Assembly: GCA_033675545.1 (NCBI GenBank)
Contig: JAWDGP010002483.1
Coordinates: forward strand, 285,001 to 349,000
Reading direction: 5' to 3'
Source of the DNA: Elysia crispata
Taxonomy: Eukaryota; Mollusca; Gastropoda; Plakobranchidae
Length of the DNA: 64,000 nt
In this document: positions 1-11,168 of the stretch, one piece after another
Layout: each line of letters opens with the position of its first letter
Position numbering within the stretch: position 1 is the stretch's first letter
The notes under the pieces: generated by a model
Databases searched by the model: none
What the model was told of the DNA's origin: nothing
The model's input: the letters and a program-made list of their open reading frames with translations, nothing else
Program-made: the position numbers and the translations under genes

Positions 1-236
<236 letters not shown>

Positions 237-904
237 GTTTGTATGGTCGACACATAATCTAGAATCGTTCCACAGATGATTCAAGAAATCGTGGAGTGCG
301 GATTGACTCAGCAACATTTCATGTGGGCGATGTTTGCGTTTCTCAGGCGCTCAAAAGCTATTACTTTTTTTTTTCTTTTTAGTCCCTCGGCTACAATTCT
401 CAAGCTAGAACGGGAGAGAAAGATGGATGTCACTATAGGTTCGTGACAATGTAAGAACTATATCGTGCGACTTATCACGACTGAACTGCCTCACTTGTCA
501 AGTCATATCCGGAGTTTTACTCATTATGATACAGCATCATGAAGTCCACCAGGGGTAACATTATCCTATGTCATTAATGCTTATCATATCATCAATATAC
601 TCGGGCCAATTGTGTTACTGAGCCTCGGTCTCGTTAGCGGGAATTACAAGCTTTCGCAACCTTCACCTTGGCCCTTACCCAAAAATATTGCATCATGGTT
701 AACAAACTTTTTTGAATGTCTTGTAATAAATTAGATATTAGACGATTAGTTTTGACATTGGATTTTTATCATTGAATTTTTAATTTTCCTAAATTATTGG
801 GTTCTTTTTTTCTTATTTACATTTTGTTGCAGTAGAAACCTATACTGGTATCTTGTATTATTTCCTGACATAAATTTATTCGCGTTATGTATTCCTAAGC
901 ATAA
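237..904. other. Non-coding stretch, nothing recognised
   Basis: AT-rich unique-looking sequence with short homopolymer T runs. There is no frame of note and no RNA gene. Confidence 0.6.
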
Positions 905-935
905 AATCTCTGTCTGTCTCGTCTCTGTCTGTGTG

Positions 936-940
<5 letters not shown>

Positions 941-1019
<79 letters not shown>

Positions 1020-1832
1020 ACTCTCTCCTCTCCTCTTCCCCTCGCTCTATCTCTCTCCCCTCTCCGCCATCTCCCCCCCCCCCTATCTCTCTCTTCTCTC
1101 CCTATCTCTCTCTCCTCTCTCCCCCATCTCTCTCCTCTCCCCTCTCCCCCATCTCTATCCCCTCTCCCTCTCTTTCCTTTCCTCTCTCTCTCGCTCTATC
1201 TCTTTCCCCTCTCCACCATCTCTCTCTCCCCTTTCCCCCATCTATCTCTCTCCTCTCTCCCTCTCCCTCTCTCTCCTCTCCCTCTCGCTCTATCTCTCTC
1301 CCCTCTCCCTCATCTCTCTCTTCCCCATCTCTCTCCCCTCTTCCCCATCTCTCTCCCCTCTCCCCCATCTCTCTCCCCTCTCCCTCATCTCTCTCTTCCC
1401 CATCTCTCTCCCCTCTCCCCCATCTATCTCTCCCCTCTCTCTCACCTCTCTCCCTCTCCCTCTCTCTCCTCTCCCTCTCGCTCTATCTCTCTCCCCTCTC
1501 CCTCATCTCTCTCTTCCCCATCTCTCTCCCCTCTCCCACATCTCTCTCCCCTCTTCCCAATCTCTCTCTCCCCTCTCCCCCATCTCTCTCTTCTCTCTCC
1601 CCTCTCCCTCTCTCTCCTTTTATCTCCCTCTCCTTCTATCTCTCTTCCCTTTATCTCTCTCTTCCCCATTTCTCTCTCTCTTCCCCTATCTCTCTCTCCC
1701 CTCTCATCCATCTCTCTCTCCCTCATCTATCTCTCTCCTTTCTCCCTCTCTCTCCTCTCCCTCTCGCTCATTATATCTCTACCTCTCTCTCTCTCTCTAT
1801 CTCTCCCTCTCTTTCTCTCCCTCCCTCTCTCC
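941..1832. repeat. (CT)n array extending into a 0.9-kb polypyrimidine tract
   Basis: Perfect CT at 941-1017, then C/T-only or nearly C/T-only DNA to 1832 built from words such as CATCTCTCTCCCCTCTCCC. The two long open frames on the plus strand and two on the minus strand are repeat translations. Confidence 0.95.
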
Positions 1833-3170
1833 AGTTAGTTCAGACAACCTCTACCGCTATCACTGTTTTGGGATGATGTTGCCGTAAGCAAACATACTCT
1901 TAAGGAAGTTTAGGCTCATGTCAAGCCGGAAAATAATTCTGGTTAGAAGAGATCCGGCCCTATCATGATGATAGCCAAATCTAGGTTTTTAAATAAGCAG
2001 CCTTAATGATGCCAGTTCAGTGCCCTGTCTAAGCTTTCTGAGCTAACTAGCTAATCTAGATTATTATCTGTATATCGAGGCTTCCTAAAATACATACAGG
2101 CCAAGTTACCGAAGTGAACAAACTTTTACAAAAAGCGTGAGAATGAGCTATATCATTTCACTATTTGGCAGAGTTAGAACAATTAGATATTTTTGTTGTG
2201 TAGGCCTGTTTGCTGAATTATAAATGCGTTCTGAGTCCAATTCTGTCCTAACTATGCCCAAATGTTAAAAGAAATAGATCACCATAATTCAAACATGTAA
2301 ATAATTGTTCACTTGGGTGACTTGGCTTGTGTATTAGGAAGCCTCGCTGAATACATATGGAAGGCTCAGTATTTTTTCATATAAGATTTATGTTTGAAAC
2401 ATGCTTCCGCTCCGCAACCCCCGCCCCCACAAAGCCCTTTATAAACGCAGAAGAATAAACAGGAGCTCTACGTGGCTCTTGGATAGAGCGCTTGACTAAG
2501 ATCTATAAGCGATTCATGGCTATGTCAATCTGGCGCCAGAGTTTAATCTTATCGAAGTGGCTTTTTATCCTCGGACTTACGAAGCAATAAGTTGAGATGT
2601 ACATTTATATCTAGTTAGGTGAAGGCCAAAATGTAAAATGTCTAGATATTGAGTTTAAACTTAAAGTCCTATTGAAATATTCAAACATAAGTCCAGATAC
2701 AGAATCTAAATTTAAATCTAATGGATTAGATTTCTATCGTAAGATCTAGATTATTTGATCACCGAAAAAAATGTAACTTTTCTCGTTTCCCCTTTTATAG
2801 GCAGATTAGTGTGATGTCTTTGATTCTAAACCGAAAGGACTGGGGACCAGATCTAAATATTTGCGAACCTCCCTAAATCTTATTTTTATTAGTAAATTTT
2901 ACTCACAGTACTTTAGACCTCCTCAAAGCAAGTCTGTCCCAACTCGATAATTTTTTTAATATACTTAGGGCACATTGGCTGAAGACAGAAGTTAAACAAA
3001 TGTTTAGTACTAGAAACTCAGTTTTGATCAGGGTGTGTAACATCATAACTATTTGTCTCTATTTAAACGTCCCTTTGACATGTCATTCTAGGTGATGATA
3101 AAGTGTCTTGTCCTTTCTCTTTATTTACATTCCTTTGCAACATTGGAAAAACCTTCCTTCTTTTTTTTTT
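1833..3170. other. Intergenic DNA with AT-rich and TCTAGAT-type words
   Basis: No gene is seen. A weak tRNA-like run (GTGGCTCTTGGATAGAGCGC near 2471) may be an old SINE remnant, but no B box follows. Confidence 0.5.
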
Positions 3171-3180
3171 TTTTTTTCAG

Positions 3181-3560
3181 GAACATACCAGCTTTAGTGG
3201 GAATCGATAAAAGCAACTTGGTGAGAACAAGTTCATATGACAGATCTTCGATATTGACCGCTTTAAATTATTTCCTCCTCACGGATCGTTACCTTGACGA
3301 GGTGAGCGAGCTTGCGTGCCTTGATAACCCTGAGAGCTATGCCGGCGAGAGCCTCGTGCTCCTGGTAGGGCCACCCAAGCCGGACAGGTCAAAGGATAGA
3401 GGCCAGACTAGATACGATTCACCCCCTCCCCCTACTTGTAGGTTTGTAGGTTTAGCATAGGGCTAACAACTCTATCTTGTAAAAATGATATTGTTACAGA
3501 AACAGCATGCTGCCCTAATTGCCTACGGCAAAAAGGGCAGTAAGTAAGTAAGTAAATTAT
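3181..3560 (+). mobile_element. Possible retroelement-derived fragment or stray exon
   Basis: A T18-type tract ending in CAG at 3178-3180 precedes an open frame (NIPALVGIDKSNLVRTSSYD and onward, including ESYAGESLVLLVGPPKPDRS) that runs to a TAG at 3458. It is followed by GGGCTAACAACTCTATCTTG and a TAAG tetramer run at 3539-3555. From memory, sequence of this style (the VGPPKPDRSK block, then TAGGGCTAACAAC...) recurs in invertebrate genomes near non-LTR elements. I cannot verify this here. Confidence 0.3.
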
Positions 3561-4162
3561 TTCGTTTCAAAATATTACTCATTCGTGTTTGTTTCCGGAA
3601 TTAAATGTGCCTTTTATTTTTTCCTCATCCCCTCTCTTAACATCTTCTGGCGCATATTTGATGCATGACTTTCACGCAAGATGTTTGAAAGCGATCCAAA
3701 ACATTACTCACACTGGGATTTTGCGAAATCTAATTTTAGACCAATAGAAATAGATGGGAAATCCACGGAGTTCCCCGGTTGTTTACCTGGCTAGTGAGTC
3801 ATATGAATATCGATCTCTCACACTCCATCTCCAAACCACGGGAAGAGTACCTAGAGACGTGAGGCGAGGAATAACCTTTTGCTTCCAAAGGGAAAGCACT
3901 CGGTTTTATATACCAATGCTAAGCTAACTAGAGTCATAATTCTTTTTTTTTTTTTCGACTATAGTTTTATCGGAGTCATGTTGAAAATATTTAAGAAGTT
4001 CATTAACCCATCATTTCGGATCAGAACCCAAAAAAGAGTGAAGTTTACAAGGGAAGAAAGTGGAAAGCGGGAGAGGTAGTTGGAAACGAGAATCCAAAGT
4101 TTTAAAGTAGCACTGTGTTACTGTGTTCAGAGATAAACTAAAATTGAGAGAAAATTAAGAAA

Positions 4163-4223
<61 letters not shown>

Positions 4224-5219
4224 AGAAAGGTTTCACAAGATTTGGAGATCCGAAGAAGAAAAGGGAGAAGAACAAGAGCAAGAAGAGCCGTGTCGCTTTC
4301 ACTACTAACGTCTGAGGTCAAGCTAATGATGATGATGATGATGATGAAGATGATCAGAGCACTAAACATTTCTTGGTTTAGCATTAATAAAAAAAATTAT
4401 GATATGCCGAAAACGTTATTATTTGGATGATGATTGCGAATGAAAGGAGGGGGAGGATTTTTACCTCTTACAGTGGTGAGCTCCGCACAACTATTTCATG
4501 CACAAGCGTCAAGATGGCGATTAGGCTGACAAAGATGATAAATATCCAATAATATTCCAGAAATTTGTGGTAAAACGGTTCGCTTCAAATTTGAAAAACG
4601 TTTTGTATCTTATTTTATTGATTATAATCAACGCGCAACATCAGCACAAAAGACACTCATGGATAAACATTGTTTTGATGGGCCTGGAACTTGCATTATG
4701 TTGCGCGTCCTTAGATACGCAGGCCTTGAGAAGATTTAGATCTACGTCCACGTCTTATTTACATCTATAACCTAGACTAGATCTCTTTCTAGATTAATGG
4801 ATTACACAACGAATTTGAATTTATACTTTTATTTTCTAAAAATCTAGATCATGTAGATCTAGGCCTACACTGAAGTAGTGGATCATTTTTTTCCTTTATC
4901 AATAGGCCTACCACTGTCATAATTTCGAATGAAATCTAACAGGATGATAACCCTTATCAAAGGCAAAGAAAGAAACACTCAAGCTTCCAGAACTAAAATT
5001 TTCTTAATCAATTTGCAAGCGCTGTAACTTGCATTTTCATTACTAACATAGATAAAAAAAAAGAAGGAAGAAAATCATCCTTAAACGGTGAAGGCCTTGA
5101 TGGAGTAAAGATAAAATCTAACCCAGATTAACAGCTTTCATCCAAGATGAAATAAATAATTGTCTGTATCCTTATCCCCTTTTCTGTTTCAATCCAATTC
5201 TTATGAGCTCACTGTTCAA

Positions 5220-5220
<1 letters not shown>
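3561..5220. other. Intergenic DNA upstream of UBXN11
   Basis: Contains a compound (GT)n(AG)n microsatellite at 4164-4220 and a short GAT run at 4327-4346. No coding frame is convincing. Upstream exons and the promoter of UBXN11 should lie here or in 5290-5515, but cannot be placed from sequence alone. Confidence 0.5.

Positions 5221-5289
<69 letters not shown>
5221..5289. repeat. (AT)n microsatellite
   Basis: About 34 AT units with one early interruption, 240 bp upstream of UBXN11 exon 1. Confidence 0.95.
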
Positions 5290-5290
<1 letters not shown>

Positions 5291-5527
5291 TGATGGAAGT
5301 AAAATTCTCTTGAATCTATTGATTTAAAATTAGTTATACTTCTTCATGCTCCAAAATTGTAATATAGAGAGGATATAACTAAGCTTGTTAATTTTTATCA
5401 TTTATTAAACTGTTTTGGGATTATTTTTGTTTGCATGTTGTTTTATCTTGCTTTTTATTTAGGTCTTTTTCCCAACAAAATTAGACCTAGGCCCCCCTAT
5501 CCTCTTTTGCAACAGATATCAAGAAAA

Positions 5528-5944
5528 ATGAGCTCTCCCTTGAATTCGCTGCGTAAGAATAAGGTGCCCTTGTTTCCTGGCCACATGTCTGGCAACAGGC
5601 CAATTCCATTCAGGCACCCTGAATATTCTGAAGATGAAAGCAAACTGTTGGAGGAGATCACCACTGCAATGGTTATGGAGCGCCGAAAAAAAGACCAATC
5701 TCTCACATTGCCTAGTCTTGCTGCTAGCCAAAGCAATAGCAGTTTTCAGAATCAGAGTGGTGACAAAGTTCCAAGCATGCTAAAGAGGTTTGGGGGAGGC
5801 ATAGCCACCTTGCCAGGCGTGGTAGCATCTGCTGAGACTGGAACTTCAACAGATGGGCGAGACTCTGTGTCACCAAGAGAGCCACCCTCGGATAAAGAGT
5901 TGATGAGGCTGATGATGAATAGAATAGCAGTACTTGAGCAGGCG
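5528..5944 (+). CDS. UBXN11: UBXN11 coding exon 1 (residues 1-139)
   Basis: This exon starts at ATG 5528 and ends in phase 0 at the donor GCG|GTGAGG. It encodes the conserved MSSPL start, a proline/basic stretch, a Ser/Thr-rich middle and the beginning of the coiled coil ([18 protein letters not shown]), which lines up with the vertebrate DSELMAFMTRKLWDLEQQ segment. A possible acceptor, CTTTTGCAACAG, ends at 5515, so the first 12 bases of this exon are probably 5' UTR. The frame stays open past the donor to 6016, but that extension does not resemble the family. Confidence 0.88.
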
Positions 5945-8900
5945 GTGAGGACTGCATTCAGGGTTAAGCGTGAGGGGGCGGTTATAGATATCCAAGAATT
6001 TGTTTTTTTAAATTGAAAATGTCACATATTGATAATCTTTAACAGGAGTATTACAAACTTGCAATTAGCTTTTCTCACTTCAACTGCAAAATTAATTTTC
6101 TTGTTTGTATTGTTTCTCTTACATCCTTAATTGGCGTGGATTTAGATCTGGATAAATTGCATATTGTAAGACAAAAGTGTGCTGATAATCAAATTTTTTC
6201 TATGGCACATGAAAATCATTAATGAGGAATGTTAATATAAAAGAATGAAATAGTGGTTGCAGAGAAAAAATGGGGGGGGTTATAATTTTTAATAACCTTG
6301 CTCCAGTAGGATCTAGCCGTAATTAAGGGTAAAAAAAGTTTTTTTTAATGGCTTGCTATAGTTTGTGCTCAACAATTTGTTTTGAAGTTGCTTTGGCTAT
6401 TCAAACAAGCCCTTTTCATGTAGAAGAAAACAGAACAGATAAATGTTCTTTTCAAATCTCGATGCTGTTGCTCTATTACAAGCTCAATATAGAAATATAA
6501 ACAGAAGCAGTAGCATAAACAGCAGCTTTAGCAGTAGTATCATAAGTATGAGTATCAATATTTATACATTACTGGAAATGAGCTAATTGATGTTATGGAT
6601 TTCTGAAGAAAATAAATGAGATGCCATTACTGATTAATGTACCACATATGATTTTCAAGCTTACTTTTGAACTACCAGAATCAGACTAAAGAGGACCAAC
6701 TGAGAGCAAAAGACAAAAGAATCAAAGTCTTGGAGGACAGACTGCAGATTGCTGAAAAGGCTCGCAGAGAAGCTGGACCAGGAACGGCCATGAGAGAGCT
6801 TGAGACCCATTGTTTGCTGTTACAGCAGCAGGTGTGGTTTATGATGTTGCTATTGTTGTATATTAACAGATCCTCAACTTGAATGATTTAAAGTGCAAAG
6901 GAAATTATTCTTTTAGAATGGATTATCATTTAAAGAAACAATATCCAGTTTTTTAAAGAAGAAAGAAAAAGGTCTTAGCTAATATTTGTCATACTTTAAT
7001 CCTCTTATCAGTATCTTTCAGGCATCAGCAGGGCAGTGAGTTTTAACCAAAGGAATTTAATAGAACAATCTTGCCTTTCCATATCTGCACTATAAGTTTG
7101 CTACAATCATGATGTAGGTTTTACTAATACTATGCTTAACAAACACTCAGGTGCATGAGATGGAAACCTTCCTGGCAGAGTATGGCATGGTGTGGGTTGG
7201 TGAGAATCCTCATGACAGTTCAGAGGTTTATATAGATGACAGAATCTATGACGATCCTGATGACGATCTGAGCTCCTCAGCAGACAACAATCTTTCACAG
7301 AGGAGCTCCAGTAGCTCCACAGACAACACCATGACCTCTAACCCCTTTGGCATGTGGCGCCAGGACACATCTCTTGCCTCAGGAAGTACCGATCCATCTG
7401 TGTCAAATACTTCATCCAAAGTAGGATCTCCAAATATAGACTTCAACCGCCTGATCGAGAATATCAATGACCTCAATGTCCTGGCGGGAGCTGGTGTGGC
7501 CCAGATCAAGAAAACAAGTGACAGGGCCCGTTTTGAGATACCTGAGCCGGTGCAGCTAACAATCTATGCCAATGGGATTCTCATGTTTGATGGGCCTTTC
7601 AGGCCATACACAGAACCAAGAACACGTCAGTGTCTCCAGGATTTACTGGATGGTTACTTCCCCTCTGAGCTTCAGCACAGGTTTGCCTGATAGTGCTCTT
7701 GTCAATACAACTTTGATGTCTTGGTTGTTTTTTTCCTGGAACTCCAACTAAGTTTCAATTTTGACAGTTTTTTGTTGCTTTTTTTTTAGTTTCATTTATA
7801 TCAGATTTTATGTAAAGGCTGACATGCACATTGGTTTGATTTATAATAGTTTATGTCTTGCTTAGAGGAAGAAAATAGCAAAATGGAAATTTTCAGATGT
7901 GCTAATTTTTTAGATAATGCATTATGAAAAGAAAATAACTTTGTGAGACCTACATCTTTCTTTTTTAGTTTTTAAGTTAAGTTTCTTCACTGGCAAGTGT
8001 AATAACCCTGTTTCATGTATTTGTAAACTTTTATCTAAATTAGTAGCGTATAAGTCAAGGATAGGGCTGGTTAGGTCGGATCCAACCCAATTGCCAAATC
8101 GCTCAACTCAGTGTCCCAGTCACTGAGCTTCTTTAACACTCTATTAATTAACTTTTCAACAAGAGTGAGTATATGGGTAATCATGAGGGGGGAAAAAAAC
8201 AATGAATTTTTTATTATTAATTGAGGATAACAACATTAGAAGAAAAATAATTTTGAGCACTGTGGTTCCAAATCTAATGATGTTTTTCATTCCCTTCATA
8301 TTATGTTCCCTAGGAAACTTAGATGCTAAAAAATATTTATATATTTTGCACTCTTGTAATACTCTGTTATAAGTCAAAAAGCTTTTGTTTTAATGTGTTG
8401 CAAAACTACTCTGATAAAAGAAAATTGATAAAATCCTAAGGTATCCCGATGGTGTCCCATTTGTTGTGACTGATCTGCGCGGAACATTCTACCAGACAAA
8501 AGCTGGACCCATGGCGTTTGCAGGGGAAGGGCAGGCGTTGGGTGGAGAAACCGGCCCCTCACGTCTCATACCCACTCGTGTGGTTGACCAGTCCAAGAAA
8601 ATCCCTCTACCAAGTGTGGGAGGCATGGTAGCAGCATCACAGACAGGTTTGGCCAGTTTTTTTCCTTTTTTTTATTTTCTTTCTGCTTTACAGTGTGCCT
8701 TCCATATGTCTGTTTATATATAGAGTGGAGCCCATATTTAACAAAACCTTGAATAGCAACAACCATTGCTATAGTGACAGATCTGAAAATCCCTGTTTTT
8801 TTCCTTTATTAAAATGATTCAATTTATTTCTGCAATAATGAGTATTGATACTGCTTCCACCCCTACCCCCCCCCCCCACTCCAAAAATCAACATTTAGAT

Positions 8901-9308
8901 TAGAGGGCACAAGGGAAAGAAAGCACCAAAATTTTTAATAGGAAAAAAATCTCAAGCATTTTGTCTTGCCTGCATTGTTATGGTAAGAACAAACAAGCGA
9001 TGCAGGCTTTCGTGCCTTTTCTTCACACAGTTCCCTTCAGTTAAGCTAAGTTTAGGCCTAGTATCATTATCACCAGAGATCTGTTATTACACAGCATATG
9101 ATCCAGCGAGCTGCGCGTGGTACGCAAGATCTTTGCATCTCACCCACAACAAAGATTTTCGAAAAACACTTATCTCCCATTCATCGCAATAGATTCTTCA
9201 TTATTGCCTTTCGCACGAGCAACAACAACCCTTGCTATAACGATACTTTATGAAAAGAGCAGGAGATGACGTTATTCTCGAGCTCCACTGTACAGAGAGA
9301 GAGGGAGA

Positions 9309-9370
<62 letters not shown>

Positions 9371-10214
9371 GAGAGAGACAGAGAGAGAGAGAGATAGAGA
9401 TAGAGAGAGAGACAGAGAGAGAGAGACTGCTCACACACTAACACACAGATAATTCAACAGAGTAGAGAGCCAGAGGCTGTACAGTGGTTGCATGTATGAG
9501 AGATAAAAGAGGATAAAAAAAAATTAATAAAGTGAGAGGGAGGAGGTAGAGGAAAAAAATGCCACAGGCACACAAAAAGACTGAGAAGACACATGGAGAG
9601 AAAGTGTGATTCTCTTATTAATTTATTTGCCAAAATGAATACTATTTTTACTGCATCTCAACAAATTTTTTGTTTTCTTTCTAGTTTCTACCTGTGAACC
9701 TCTAAATATAGGGCCATCACATCTGAGAAAGCCTCTCACGCAATCCCAATTCCTAAACAAGCTGCCCAAATCAGTCATACGTGACGGCAAAATAATAGAT
9801 GTCCGGGACTCCATCGGAAACACTCTAAGTGGAAATGAGGTAAAGACGTCATCACCTAACGTGACTCTCATCAACACAAGCGTCACGAAAGAAATGTCAG
9901 AAAGTGTGGCAGACAACGTTGGAGCTGCTCCTACCACCTCTGACCCAGCACAGCGACCAAAGTCGTGTTACCAGGATGTCACAACCTTACGTGTTGTTGC
10001 AGAGCAAGGGGCCCATACTTACATTGTGAAAATGAAGTTTTCAGAAACAATAGGAAATCTTCGAACATACTTGGATACTCAAAGGAGGCCAACAGCTCCG
10101 TATGACATTGTGTCAACTTTTCCTCACAAGATTCACAAGAATAACAATTTAACATTGGAGGCAAGTGGACTTACACCAAATGCTGTGCTTCATCTAAAGC
10201 CACATAAGCAGTAA
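5528..10214 (+). CDS. UBXN11: UBX domain-containing protein 11 (socius) orthologue, five coding exons
   Basis: The joined exons 5528-5944, 6679-6831, 7151-7680, 8441-8646 and 9685-10214 give 1836 nt, 611 residues plus stop. All introns are GT-AG and all phases match. The start is chosen because the N-terminus [15 protein letters not shown] resembles the start of vertebrate UBXN11 (MSSPLASLGK...). Domain order is a basic N-terminus, a coiled-coil region at about residues 122-210, a Ser/Asp-rich linker, a SEP domain at about 323-390 ([26 protein letters not shown]) and a C-terminal UBX fold at about 537-611. Family knowledge: SEP/UBX proteins are cofactors of the AAA ATPase p97/VCP, and vertebrate UBXN11 (socius) binds Rnd GTPases and affects actin organisation. 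The protein is longer than human UBXN11 (about 520 residues) and lacks its C-terminal Gly-Pro repeats. A splice acceptor at 5514-5515 suggests a non-coding 5' exon upstream. The family call is firm; the function in this animal is inferred. Confidence 0.93.
6679..6831 (+). CDS. UBXN11: UBXN11 coding exon 2, coiled coil (residues 140-190)
   Basis: The acceptor AACTACCAG is at 6670-6678 and the donor CAG|GTGTGG is at 6831/6832. The exon is 153 nt, phase 0 at both ends. It encodes a charged heptad-like segment ([18 protein letters not shown], then [12 protein letters not shown]) that matches the vertebrate KDQKIAALED and EELETMCVQLQRQ blocks. Confidence 0.9.
7151..7680 (+). CDS. UBXN11: UBXN11 coding exon 3, end of coiled coil, linker and most of SEP domain (residues 191-367)
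   Basis: The acceptor AACACTCAG ends at 7150 and the donor CACAG|GTTTGC follows 7680, leaving the codon split after two bases. The exon begins with [18 protein letters not shown], equivalent to the vertebrate VREMERFLSDYGLQWVGE. It continues through a Ser/Asp-rich low-complexity linker and ends inside the SEP domain ([20 protein letters not shown], then [11 protein letters not shown]). Reading through the donor gives a stop within two codons, which supports the splice. Confidence 0.92.
8441..8646 (+). CDS. UBXN11: UBXN11 coding exon 4, end of SEP domain (residues 368-435)
   Basis: The acceptor ATCCTAAG ends at 8440 and the donor ACAG|GTTTGG follows 8646. The exon completes the SEP motif with [17 protein letters not shown], followed by PFAGEG-like ([12 protein letters not shown]) sequence. 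It was located by homology to the vertebrate YPNGVPFKVSDLR block. The exon has no ATG of its own at the right place. Confidence 0.9.
9294..9426. repeat. (AG)n array in UBXN11 intron 4
   Basis: Interrupted by GGG, AT and AC changes. It lies 258 bases upstream of the exon 5 acceptor, on the sense strand as purines. Confidence 0.95.
9685..10214 (+). CDS. UBXN11: UBXN11 coding exon 5, UBX domain and stop (residues 436-611)
   Basis: The acceptor TTTCTTTCTAG ends at 9684 and the stop TAA is at 10212-10214. The first part ([20 protein letters not shown]) matches the vertebrate FLNRLPKFVIRQGEVIDIRG block. The last 75 residues form the UBX fold, including [28 protein letters not shown] and [18 protein letters not shown]. 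The usual FPR loop of p97-binding UBX domains is FPH here. Confidence 0.92.
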
Positions 10215-10322
10215 TCCAAACTCATCTTGTAAAAATTGTTAAGATTACCCTTTTCATCTTTGCATACATCCTTGCCCACTTTAATTGAAGCTTTGGGGGT
10301 CTAAAAATAGTTTCATATGTCA

Positions 10323-10328
10323 AATAAA
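10323..10328 (+). terminator. Candidate polyadenylation signal AATAAA of UBXN11
   Basis: This is a canonical AATAAA 109 bases after the UBXN11 stop codon, and a DNA transposon begins only 14 bases later. No RNA data are available to prove its use. Confidence 0.4.
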
Positions 10329-10342
10329 TTAGAATTTATATA

Positions 10343-11166
10343 CAGTGCACACCATATATATCGACATCACCTCTATCAACTTTATCGATATACTTTTTCA
10401 AGTCCGAATTTTCCCCCCTTTTTGCTGTTTATAATTACAGTGCCCTATTTTGACACTCTTTCTCTTCTTTTCTCTTATATCGACATCAATAGCACCAAGG
10501 TAACTGGGCAAAAGAGGCCTGGTGACAAAAACAAAATTTTAAATATCTCATTCACGTCTTTGTCTCTCTCAAAATGCCTCATGCTGGTGTGTTTCATCAC
10601 AAAGCGAGTGGCAATCCCTTTGGTACCCGGTACCTTTGTTGCTGTGACTGGAGGTATGGTGGGAGGCGAAGGGGAGGGGAGAAGTGAACCGTGGTGCGAC
10701 CATTTGGCCCATAGTGTAGTGTATCAAGTTCAAATTTCAATGATTCACGGGGAGTGGAAGGGCTTAGCCTACTGGGCTGAACGGTAGGCGTTTTGGGGCC
10801 TTGGACTCCACGCAAGAGAATGATGCAGAGTCAGTCAATCAGGACTAGGCTAGCACTGATCAGGCCCGCAGTACAACAACTGCCTGTACAGAACCCACGG
10901 GTTGAATTTAGATCTAGGGAAGGAGGGGGAAGAGAGTCAGTACATGTGCCAGAGGAAAGCCATGCGTCTTTATCAAAACAAGGGAAGGTACCGAAAGTTT
11001 ATAAGCTACTTGTGGTTGCTTCCCCTTAAGTATAAAACCTTGTATGTACATGTAGTGTAATTTTCAAAAAAAGGTAATTAAATTAAGAGACATCTTTATA
11101 TCGACTTTTGCCTATATGGACGTAGAAATTCTGGACCATATATGTCGATATATCATGAGTGCACTG
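10343..11166. mobile_element. Non-autonomous DNA transposon with CAGTGCAC termini and TA target duplication (Tigger/mariner type)
   Basis: The left end reads CAGTGCACACCATATATATC and the right end, reverse-complemented, reads CAGTGCACTCATGATATATC. Both continue with GACAT, giving inverted repeats of about 25 bp. The element is flanked by TA on both sides (10341-10342 and 11167-11168). Further ATATCGAC words lie just inside both ends. The interior (824 bp in total) has no recognisable transposase. A CAGTG start plus TA duplication is typical of pogo/Tigger and related Tc1/mariner elements; assignment to a family is inference. Confidence 0.75.
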
Positions 11167-11168
11167 TA

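Larger units (their letters stand above)
5945..9684 (+). other. Introns of UBXN11
   Basis: The introns are 5945-6678, 6832-7150, 7681-8440 and 8647-9684. They are AT-rich without other coding signal. The last one carries an (AG)n array at 9294-9426 and a poly-C run near 8868. Some short frames open here are intron shadows. Confidence 0.8.

Noticed and set aside
2461..2520. tRNA-like words (GGATAGAGCGCTTGACTAAG)
   Set aside because: No B box and no cloverleaf follow, so it is too weak to list as an RNA gene or SINE.
5735..5957. Antisense frames over UBXN11 exon 1
   Set aside because: They are shadows of the real exon on the opposite strand.
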